From contig JAFGSL010000017.1 of NCBI GenBank assembly GCA_016934645.1, forward strand, positions 1 through 28,641: a DNA stretch of 28,641 nt. Reading direction: 5' to 3'. This DNA is from Anaerolineae bacterium (GTDB lineage: Bacteria > Chloroflexota > Anaerolineae > B4-G1 > SLSP01). How positions within the stretch are numbered: the stretch's first letter is position 1; each line of letters opens with the position of its first letter. The position numbers were made by a program, and so were the translations under genes. Shown here piece after piece: positions 22,790 through 28,641 of the stretch. Below the pieces are notes generated by a model. That model was not told the origin of the DNA. It did no database searches and worked only from the letters and a program-made list of their open reading frames with translations.

Positions 22790-24108
22790 TATCCCGACAC
22801 TCCCTCACCTATGCAACGATAGAGCCATCCTGCAGGCTGATCAAATATATGCCGCCCATCTACCAACACCGGGGCACGCAACACAGCTTTGAGCGCCGCC
22901 AGATCGAACGCTTTGTAGTCGGTGTGTCCGACCATTACCACCACCGCATCGCTGCCTTCCGCCATCGCGTACACGTCTCCCTGATACTCCGCCACATACG
23001 GATCGTGGACGACTACCTCCGCGCCGCGTTCGCGCAACGCAGCAATCAGCACTTTGCTCGGACTGTTACGCGTATCGTCGGAATCTTCAAGATAAGCGTA
23101 CCCAAGCACCAAGATGCGCGCATCTACCAACGATTTGCCCGCTTCGCGCAGGGCGTCTTCGAGCAAGGTGACGATGTGCAGAGGCATTCCATCATTGACT
23201 GCACGCGCCGTCGGAATCAGCTGGACCGGTACGCCCATTTGCTGCGCCTGATACACCAATAGCCAGGGATCCTTAGGGATGCAATGCCCGCCCACACCCG
23301 CTCCTGGCAACAACATATTTCGCCCCGGCGACTTATTGACCAGCTCGCGCACTTTCCACACATTCCCGCCCACAGCCTCGCAGATCAAGGCAACTTCGTT
23401 AGCAAAAGCAATGTTCACATCGCGGTAAGCGTTTTCTGCCGTTTTCACCAGTTCTGCCGTGATGCAATCCGCAGAATCGAGGTCCGCCTGGACAATGTGA
23501 CGATAAAGAGCGATCATCGTTTGCGCGGTCTCCGGTGTCTCACCACCACAGACCCGGCTCACGTTGCGCAGGTTGGCAAGCAATTTCCCTGGCATCACCC
23601 GCTCCGGGCAATGACCGAGATAGAAATCCTCGTTGACGCGCTTGCTGGAGGCGGTTTCCAACAATGGTTTGACCACGCGCGCCATCGTGCCAGGCGCAAT
23701 GGTCGATTCTACAATGATCAGCGTACCAGTTTGTAGCATTGGTCCAAGGTCGCGCAAGGCGCTTCGCAAAGCGACGTATTGCGGTATATGTTGCTCATCT
23801 ACAGGTGTCTCCACGCTGATAATGACGACATTGCAATCGCGCAAGGCAGCATACTGCGTGGTCGCGCGCAACCGGCTCTCTGCTACGACCGCTGCCAACA
23901 ACTCCGCTAGTCCCGGTTCACGTCCTTCGATAGGCGAAACGCCAGTGTTGATCGCGTTTACGCGTTCTATCTTGAGATCCACACCCGTCACATCGAATCC
24001 GGCCTCGGCAAACAGACATGCTACAGGCAGTCCCACGTAACCTAGCCCGATCACGCCAATCCGGGCGGTTTGCGCAGCGATTTTTCGCTGCAAAATGTGC
24101 AGACTCAC
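22789..24108 (-). CDS. UDP-N-acetylhexosamine 6-dehydrogenase, WbpA/WecC family
   Basis: A 439-residue NAD-dependent nucleotide-sugar dehydrogenase. The Rossmann motif is IGVIGLGYVGLPVA (17-30), the catalytic cysteine is C276 in GVGGHCIPKDP, and the K-x-x-x-N helix is LVKTAENAYRDVNIAFANE (220-238). It oxidises C6 of a UDP-N-acetylhexosamine twice to the uronic acid. In this cluster the first step of the WbpA route, UDP-GlcNAc to UDP-GlcNAcA, fits best. The start is a GTG at 24108 with GGGG 6 nt upstream, one nucleotide after the stop of the oxidoreductase. Its TAA overlaps the epimerase ATG. Confidence 0.92.
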   Translation of the reverse strand: MSLHILQRKIAAQTARIGVIGLGYVGLPVACLFAEAGFDVTGVDLKIERVNAINTGVSPIEGREPGLAELLAAVVAESRLRATTQYAALRDCNVVIISVETPVDEQHIPQYVALRSALRDLGPMLQTGTLIIVESTIAPGTMARVVKPLLETASSKRVNEDFYLGHCPERVMPGKLLANLRNVSRVCGGETPETAQTMIALYRHIVQADLDSADCITAELVKTAENAYRDVNIAFANEVALICEAVGGNVWKVRELVNKSPGRNMLLPGAGVGGHCIPKDPWLLVYQAQQMGVPVQLIPTARAVNDGMPLHIVTLLEDALREAGKSLVDARILVLGYAYLEDSDDTRNSPSKVLIAALRERGAEVVVHDPYVAEYQGDVYAMAEGSDAVVVMVGHTDYKAFDLAALKAVLRAPVLVDGRHIFDQPAGWLYRCIGEGVSG

Positions 24109-24109
24109 C

Positions 24110-25114
24110 TTACACCCCGATCACGCGCCGTGTTTTGCCGGACTCCACTACCGCCAACGCCAAGCGCAGCGCTGTTAAACCATCCATACCGCTTACCGGT
24201 ACTGGCGTAGCGTCCAGCACTGCCGTAGCAAAAGCTTCCAGCTCCGCCCGCAAAGGCTCGTACCGTTGGATAGGATAACGCACCATCCGCCCCTCACGCA
24301 CACCTTTGAGGATACTAAGATGATTCCAGGCCGAGCCACTCACTTCGGCGTTCTCGTAGAAAAAAAGGTCTTGCATAAGATCATCGGCGCGGAACATTCC
24401 CTGCTCGCCAAGCACCGCCACCTCGCGCACTTTTTGCGGCGTCAGCCAGTTAATATCCAAAACGCCGGTCATCTCGTTGTCGAATCGCAAAAGCGCCGTC
24501 ACCAAATCCTCATGCTCCGTGTGAATACGTTGCTCTGTCTCGGCAAAGACGTGCACCGGCTCGGCACCGCTGATAAAGCGCATCACGTCCAGATCGTGCG
24601 GAGCCAGATCGACGACCACACCCACATCCCGCACACGGGGGGGGAACGGTCCCACACGCCGGCAAACCATCTGAAAAATCTTGCCCAACTCACCTGCCGC
24701 GAGATGCCCTTTCAATGCCTGAATCGCCGGACTGAAGCGCACGATATGCCCGACCATCAAACGCCGTCCAAGCGCCTGCGCGCAATCGATGAGCACCTGA
24801 GCCTCTTCCACCGTGGCAGCAATCGGCTTCTCGACCAGCACATCAGCGCCGGCAAGCATCGTCGTTTGTGCCACTTCGCGGTGGTAGCGCGTGGGGACGG
24901 CGACCGTGACGACATCTGGTTTTTCGCGTTCCAGGAGTTTGCGGTAATCCGTGTAAGCCGGAATACCGTACTTGGTGGCGATCCGTTGTCCTGTCTGCAA
25001 ATTAGCATCTGCTACACCGACGAGTCTAGTCTGAGCGATCTCAGTGTAAACGCGCGCATGATGCTGTCCCATCGCGCCCACGCCAATGACGGCAGCTTTC
25101 AGAGGCTCACTCAT
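24110..25114 (-). CDS. Gfo/Idh/MocA oxidoreductase, WbpB/WlbA-like 3-dehydrogenase
   Basis: A 334-residue NAD-dependent oxidoreductase. The N-terminal dinucleotide site is AVIGVGAMGQHHARVY (8-23), followed by the family signature VLVEKPIAATVEEA with E95-K96-P97, and the catalytic histidine region VVDLAPHDLDVM (167-178, H173). Next to a sugar aminotransferase and acetyltransferase it most likely oxidises C3 of UDP-GlcNAcA to the 3-keto sugar (WbpB/WlbA role). The start overlaps the aminotransferase stop by 4 nt (ATGA). Substrate assignment rests on the neighbours. Confidence 0.9.
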   Translation of the reverse strand: MSEPLKAAVIGVGAMGQHHARVYTEIAQTRLVGVADANLQTGQRIATKYGIPAYTDYRKLLEREKPDVVTVAVPTRYHREVAQTTMLAGADVLVEKPIAATVEEAQVLIDCAQALGRRLMVGHIVRFSPAIQALKGHLAAGELGKIFQMVCRRVGPFPPRVRDVGVVVDLAPHDLDVMRFISGAEPVHVFAETEQRIHTEHEDLVTALLRFDNEMTGVLDINWLTPQKVREVAVLGEQGMFRADDLMQDLFFYENAEVSGSAWNHLSILKGVREGRMVRYPIQRYEPLRAELEAFATAVLDATPVPVSGMDGLTALRLALAVVESGKTRRVIGV

Positions 25115-26193
25115 GCTTCCCCCATAAAGCTATTGACCACCGCGACGATGGTGTCCAGATCGGTTTGTGTGAGTGCCGGATGCACCGGCAACGAGAGCAC
25201 TTCCCCAGTAGCTCGCTCGGCCTCCGGCAAATGCTGATCATACCCCAACTGCTGCGTGTAATACGTCTGCTGGTGGATCGCTACAGGATAGTAGATGCCG
25301 ACCCCGATCCCATTCGCCTTCAGGTGTTCCGCCAACGCATCGCGGCGTTCGTCGGGCACGCGGATTGTGTACTGGTGGAACACGTGAACATACCCTTCAG
25401 GCACAACGGGGACGGTAACCCCACGCAAATTCGCACTCAGGTAGACTGCGTTGGCGATACGAGCCGCGTTGAATTGCTCTAGCTTGTGAAGTTGCGCCAA
25501 ACCAATGGCCGCGTGAACGTCGGTCATGCGGAAATTGAAGCCCAACTCGTCGTGGTAATAACGCCGCCTCATCCCATGTTGGCGGATGACCTGGCAGTTC
25601 TCGGCGATCCGTGCGTCGTTGGTCGTGATCATCCCACCTTCTGCCGAGGTGATGTTCTTGGTAGGATACAGGGAGAACGTGCCCGTCCCCCATGCACCGG
25701 CGCGTCTACCGTGCAGCGCAGCTCCGTGGGATTGGCAGGCATCCTCGATAACGCACAAACCATGCTTATCGGCTATAGCTTGAATTACGTCCATGTCGGC
25801 CATCAAACCAAACAAGTGCACCGGCAAAATCGCCTTCGTGCGCGGCGTGATAGCAGCTTCGATCTGCGCTGGATCGAGGTTGAACGTCACCGGATCGATA
25901 TCCACGAAAAGCGGCTTAGCTCCAGTGAACAAGACGCTGTTCGCCGAAGCGATGAACGTGAAAGGTGAGGTGATGACCTCATCCCCAGGGCCAATATCGT
26001 TTGCCAGCAGCGCCACGTGCAGTGCCGTCGTGCCGCTGCTGGTCGCAATCGCATGCGAGACGCCACACATTTCGGCAAAGATTTCTTCGAAAGCTTTAAC
26101 CCGTGGGCCTTGCGCCAGCATACCAGAATCCAGAACTTCAAGAACCGCCTGTTTTTCTTCATCCCCGATAAGGGGTTTTGCAATGGGAATCAC
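25111..26193 (-). CDS. DegT/DnrJ/EryC1 sugar aminotransferase, WbpE-like
   Basis: A 360-residue PLP enzyme. The start is GTG at 26193, 8 nt after GGAGG and overlapping the acetyltransferase stop as GTGA; the conserved N-terminus IPIAKPLIGDEEKQAV begins right after it. SSGTTALHVAL (phosphate binding), VIEDACQSHGA (PLP-N1 aspartate, D151) and SLYPTKNITSAEGG (Schiff-base lysine K179) are present. It transfers an amino group from glutamate to a keto sugar, here probably the 3-keto-UDP-GlcNAcA made by the next gene's product. In WbpB/WbpE systems the two reactions are linked by NAD and 2-oxoglutarate cycling. A longer open frame from a GTG at 26250 overlaps the previous gene by 61 nt and lacks support. 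Confidence 0.92.
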   Translation of the reverse strand: MIPIAKPLIGDEEKQAVLEVLDSGMLAQGPRVKAFEEIFAEMCGVSHAIATSSGTTALHVALLANDIGPGDEVITSPFTFIASANSVLFTGAKPLFVDIDPVTFNLDPAQIEAAITPRTKAILPVHLFGLMADMDVIQAIADKHGLCVIEDACQSHGAALHGRRAGAWGTGTFSLYPTKNITSAEGGMITTNDARIAENCQVIRQHGMRRRYYHDELGFNFRMTDVHAAIGLAQLHKLEQFNAARIANAVYLSANLRGVTVPVVPEGYVHVFHQYTIRVPDERRDALAEHLKANGIGVGIYYPVAIHQQTYYTQQLGYDQHLPEAERATGEVLSLPVHPALTQTDLDTIVAVVNSFMGEA

Positions 26194-26801
26194 TGTACCT
26201 GCCTCCAGATTTCTAATGGTATAGAAAGTATTTCGTGACAGTTGGGACACTGCACGATTATCCTATCATCTTCTTCATGATCTGCAATCAGCCGGTGTCC
26301 GCACGCGCACACAAACCCGATCAGCCGTGCCGGATTGCCGACGACTAGCCCGTGGGGCGGCACATCTTTGGTGACAACAGCGCCCGCGCCCACCATCGCC
26401 CACTCGCCGACCACAACTTTGGGTAAAATCGTAGAATTTGCGCCGAGCGCCACTCCGCGCTTGATCACGATCCGCCCCAACACCCAGTCATCGGCGGCTT
26501 TCAGCGACCCATCTGGGTTCACCGCGCGTGGCAGATTGTCATTAGTGAAACACACATGCGGGCCAACAAAGACGCCGTCCTCGATATCGACACCGTGGTA
26601 AATCGATACGTAGTTCTGCACCTTGACATTGTCCCCAATCCGCACGCCAAAATCCACGTAAACGCCCTTGCCGAGGATGCAATTCTGGCCGATCTGCGCA
26701 TCCTCGCGCACCTGGCACTGATGCCAAATACTGGTTCCTGAACCAATGTTAGCCTTGTCCGAGACATCGGCAGTAGGATGAATCCTTACATTGTGGCGCA
26801 T
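26190..26801 (-). CDS. hexapeptide N-acetyltransferase, WbpD/WlbB-like, with zinc ribbon
   Basis: A 203-residue left-handed beta-helix acyltransferase. Residues 5-155 show the imperfect hexapeptide repeats (IGSGTSIWHQCQV, IGQNCILGKGVYV, IGDNVKVQNYVSIYHGVDI), the FTNDNLPRA loop, and VVGEWAMVGAGAVVTKDVPPHGLVVGNPARL. This is the WbpD/WlbB group that N-acetylates UDP-3-amino-GlcNAcA. The C-terminal 40 residues hold CACGH and CPNCHE, a four-cysteine zinc ribbon found in some bacterial members. The ATG at 26801 lies inside the end of udk (16-nt overlap) with GGAGG 10 nt upstream. The stop overlaps the next GTG. Confidence 0.92.
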   Translation of the reverse strand: MRHNVRIHPTADVSDKANIGSGTSIWHQCQVREDAQIGQNCILGKGVYVDFGVRIGDNVKVQNYVSIYHGVDIEDGVFVGPHVCFTNDNLPRAVNPDGSLKAADDWVLGRIVIKRGVALGANSTILPKVVVGEWAMVGAGAVVTKDVPPHGLVVGNPARLIGFVCACGHRLIADHEEDDRIIVQCPNCHEILSIPLEIWRQVQ

Positions 26802-27424
26802 ACTGTACGTTCCTCCAACAACCCCCGTATTCGCGCAGCGACCATCTCGATCGCCACCTCATTGAAACCGCCTTCGGGGATAATCACATCGGCGTAACGC
26901 TTGCTCGGTTCAACAAACTCCTGATGCATCGGGCGCACCGTCGTCATGTACTGGGTGATAACCGACTCAAACGTCCTGCCACGTTCCTGCATGTCGCGTT
27001 TGAGACGACGAATCAAACGGATGTCACTGGCCGTATCGATGAACAATTTCACATCGAACAGCCTGCGTAAGTCCGGCTCGGCAAAAATGAGAATGCCTTC
27101 TACCAGTACAATGGGGGCCGGTTCCACGTGGACTGTCTCATCGGTGCGCGCATGCCGAGTAAAATCATAGACCGGAATTTCAGCGGGATAGCCGTTGCGC
27201 AGCAAGGTCAGATGTTCGATCATCAGGCTGGTTTCCAATGCATCTGGATGATCGAAGTTCAGGTTTTCGCGTTCCTCCAACGACAGGTGACGCATATCCC
27301 TGTAATAAGCATCGTGTGGGATACATGCAATATGCTCCGCCCCGACGCGCTCCAGGATGCGGTTTGCCACGGTGGTCTTGCCGGAGCCTGTTCCTCCCGC
27401 CACCCCAATGATGATCGAACGCAT
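26786..27424 (-). CDS. udk: uridine kinase
   Basis: A 212-residue P-loop kinase phosphorylating uridine or cytidine with ATP or GTP. The P-loop GGTGSGKTT is at 10-18. IPHDAYYRDM (35-44), NFDHPDALETSLM (56-68), YDFTRHAR (85-92) and VLVEGILIF (107-115) are typical uridine kinase blocks, and RLIRRLKRDMQERGR holds the lid arginines. GGGGAGG lies 6-7 nt before the ATG at 27424. Its last 16 nt overlap the acetyltransferase gene. Location suggests it feeds uridine nucleotides into UDP-sugar synthesis, but this is inference; udk is also a general salvage gene. Confidence 0.94.
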   Translation of the reverse strand: MRSIIIGVAGGTGSGKTTVANRILERVGAEHIACIPHDAYYRDMRHLSLEERENLNFDHPDALETSLMIEHLTLLRNGYPAEIPVYDFTRHARTDETVHVEPAPIVLVEGILIFAEPDLRRLFDVKLFIDTASDIRLIRRLKRDMQERGRTFESVITQYMTTVRPMHQEFVEPSKRYADVIIPEGGFNEVAIEMVAARIRGLLEERTVCATM

Positions 27425-27506
27425 ACATTCCTCCCCTAAAACAGTCGAGTATCAACCTTGTACACTTGGCATCCTGGCAATCAGATCTTCGCCAAAAAAA
27501 GTCCCT

Positions 27507-28529
27507 TCAAACTGTTAGCAGATCTGCATCGTCTGGCTCATTCAGTGTCGGCGACGGAGAGGTTTTGCGACGGAGAAGATAATGCCCCAAAACGGCAACA
27601 AGCAACGCCAACATCCCTATGCTCTCGAACGGCGCGCCAGGATTGTACACAGCCTCAAGATGTGGCAGCGCGTAACGCTGTACATCAAGCCGCACATCGT
27701 CGGCAAACAACACGCTTGCGCCCTGCAGTGTCGTTTCCACAAGCAATTCACCATCGGCGCTGCGATAGACCTGCGCCTGAATCGGTTCATTTGTTTCATG
27801 CAGCCAACTAAGGCGAAAAACGTAACCTACTTGAGGGAGCGCAAAGTATGCTTCCGGCACCTCGACGGTTAACGCCAAACGCAATTCGGCCTGTGGCTCG
27901 TCGCGCGCAGAGGGTGACAGAGGCAGAACCTGCCCCTGCGCATCCGACGCTTGCACCACCAGCCCCACGCTGCTCCCTTTGGAAACAAAGTATAATCCAT
28001 ATTGCCCCGCCCGCAACGGAATGAACCGGCTTTGCAAAACACTATCGCGCGCCGGCAGCGTCAATCCGCGCTCCGGGATAGCGATGGGGGTTGCGGGCCA
28101 GACGATCACGTCCGATTGTTTCCAGCCCCACAGCGTCTGCATGCCCCACCCGCTGATGATGAGCACGCCGGCAACACACGCCAATACCTGAAGCCAGCGA
28201 CAGGAGCGCGGCCATTCTTTCCAATGTTCAAGCAAATCATCGAAATGCGCAGCCACGATCAGCGCCAGCCAGGCGAGGAGAGCACGCATCCACAGCGATG
28301 TGCGCACGGCAAGCAGGCCCACCGTTGCCAATGGTGTGGTCCAAGCTTTAAAGGTTGGTCGCAGTCCTGCGAGCCAGCGTGCATAGACGGGGCTAGTGGA
28401 GATAGAAACCGGAGCCTGGGGAAGGAGCAGTACGATAACCTGGATGGTCAACAGCGCGACGAGGGCTTCGGCCAGTCTTCTATCCGCACTAAGCCATTGC
28501 CACACCTGGTTGAGTATCCGCCGCACCAC
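27507..28529 (-). CDS. membrane protein with ResB-like topology, function unclear
   Basis: A 340-residue protein. Three hydrophobic segments lie at about 21-37, 80-95 and 112-131, followed by a soluble part (about 140-295) and a last segment at about 304-321. The layout, the N-terminal pattern (WQWLSADRRLAEALVALL, then LLPQAP) and a following YARW suggest a diverged ResB/Ccs1-like cytochrome c biogenesis protein, in which three TM helices, a large extracytoplasmic domain and a fourth helix occur. The match is weak, and ResB's key histidines are not evident. No resA or resC is near. The start is a GTG at 28529, 8 nt after AAGGA. The gene begins only 25 nt after the tRNA terminator, so no full promoter fits in between; it may be read through from the tRNA or driven by a promoter overlapping the hairpin. 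Confidence 0.6.
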   Translation of the reverse strand: MVRRILNQVWQWLSADRRLAEALVALLTIQVIVLLLPQAPVSISTSPVYARWLAGLRPTFKAWTTPLATVGLLAVRTSLWMRALLAWLALIVAAHFDDLLEHWKEWPRSCRWLQVLACVAGVLIISGWGMQTLWGWKQSDVIVWPATPIAIPERGLTLPARDSVLQSRFIPLRAGQYGLYFVSKGSSVGLVVQASDAQGQVLPLSPSARDEPQAELRLALTVEVPEAYFALPQVGYVFRLSWLHETNEPIQAQVYRSADGELLVETTLQGASVLFADDVRLDVQRYALPHLEAVYNPGAPFESIGMLALLVAVLGHYLLRRKTSPSPTLNEPDDADLLTV

Positions 28530-28552
28530 ATATATCCTTTCGCCATTGAACT

Positions 28553-28581
28553 ATAAAAAAGGCCCCGTCGACTCCGGGGCC
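28553..28581 (-). terminator. Rho-independent terminator of the tRNA-Thr gene
   Basis: A 7-bp GC stem, 28561-28567 with 28575-28581 (GGCCCCG/CGGGGCC), is followed on the minus strand by six T's (28555-28560). It starts 4 nt after the mature tRNA end. Confidence 0.9.
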
Positions 28582-28585
28582 GGAG

Positions 28586-28641
28586 AGCCACCCTTGGGAA
28601 TTGAACCCAAAACCTGGCGCTTACGAAGCGTCTGCTCTGCC
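28586..28641 (-). tRNA. tRNA-Thr (anticodon CGT), 5' part beyond the window
   Basis: Read on the minus strand, the T arm is TTGGG-TTCAATT-CCCAA and the acceptor 3' strand is GGGTGGC (28587-28593). The anticodon loop TTCGTAA has CGT at 28623-28625, which reads the ACG codon. The anticodon stem has one A-C mismatch. The D arm is cut by the window edge. No CCA is encoded; the discriminator base would be T at 28586. The anticodon identity is clear even though the gene is partial. Confidence 0.88.

Noticed and set aside
22789..24108. Naming the dehydrogenase and epimerase wecC and wecB
   Set aside because: The adjacent WbpB, WbpE and WbpD homologs make the diacetamido-uronic acid route more likely, and sequence alone cannot separate the families here, so no symbol was given.
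24266..25237. Long plus-strand open frames across the sugar genes (also 22040-22822)
   Set aside because: They are antisense shadows of well-recognised minus-strand genes and have no family features.
26194..26250. Upstream GTG start of the aminotransferase
   Set aside because: It would overlap the acetyltransferase by 61 nt. The GTG at 26193 has GGAGG 8 nt upstream and the common 4-nt overlap.

Overview
The window looks like a chromosomal segment of a free-living bacterium, most probably a member of the Chloroflexota (Anaerolineae/Caldilineae side). The grounds are Thr-Pro-rich linkers in exported proteins, a single-chain formiminotransferase-cyclodeaminase, a free-standing LysW-like zinc-ribbon protein, a four-TM PIN/TRAM protein, and (C)TATCCGA, AATCCAA and 'aggattaacagg' type intergenic repeats. 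No phage, plasmid, CRISPR or transposase gene is visible. The taxonomic call is inference from gene style, not from a marker sequence.

Left part (1-13.7 kb), mostly housekeeping and envelope genes. A DUF1232 membrane protein is followed 1 nt later by ftcD (both +), ending in a strong bidirectional terminator. Facing them on the minus strand is a broken alaX (alanyl-tRNA editing) gene with an in-frame TAG and a deleted catalytic core. Next on the minus strand come rsmI and a low-GC type I phosphomannose isomerase, then an operon of a parvulin-type lipoprotein and a Thr-Pro-linker membrane protein. A GNAT acetyltransferase (+) converges on a minus-strand PIN/TRAM-cysS-rlmB operon. A LysW-like acidic zinc-ribbon gene (+) converges on a large surface LysM protein (-). 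Three copies of a 57-bp element with TATCC/GGATA inverted ends sit in intergenic positions at 2.6, 6.7 and 11.5 kb.

Right part (13.7-28.6 kb), one long minus-strand surface-glycan region, read from high to low coordinates. It starts with a tRNA-Thr(CGT) cut by the window edge and its terminator, then a four-TM ResB-like protein and uridine kinase. Five genes follow whose set matches the WbpA/B/E/D/I pathway to UDP-2,3-diacetamido-2,3-dideoxy-D-mannuronic acid: acetyltransferase, aminotransferase, 3-dehydrogenase, 6-dehydrogenase and 2-epimerase. After these come a GT2, a Wzx-type flippase, an unusual GT-B enzyme, a GT4, another GT2, a polyprenyl-phosphate mannosyltransferase-like GT2 and a SAM methyltransferase. 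Many of these genes overlap by 1-16 nt, so they are probably translated in a coupled way. Together they would make a nucleotide sugar, assemble it with other sugars on a lipid carrier and flip it across the membrane. The GT2 and flippase in the middle are clearly AT-richer than the flanking sugar genes, the usual pattern of exchangeable glycan cassettes.

The most notable items are the three-copy 57-bp repeat family, a heptanucleotide repeat translated inside the epimerase gene, the LysW-like protein without the carrier C-terminus, the alaX pseudogene, and the complete WbpA/B/E/D/I set. No clearly new defence or mobile system was found.
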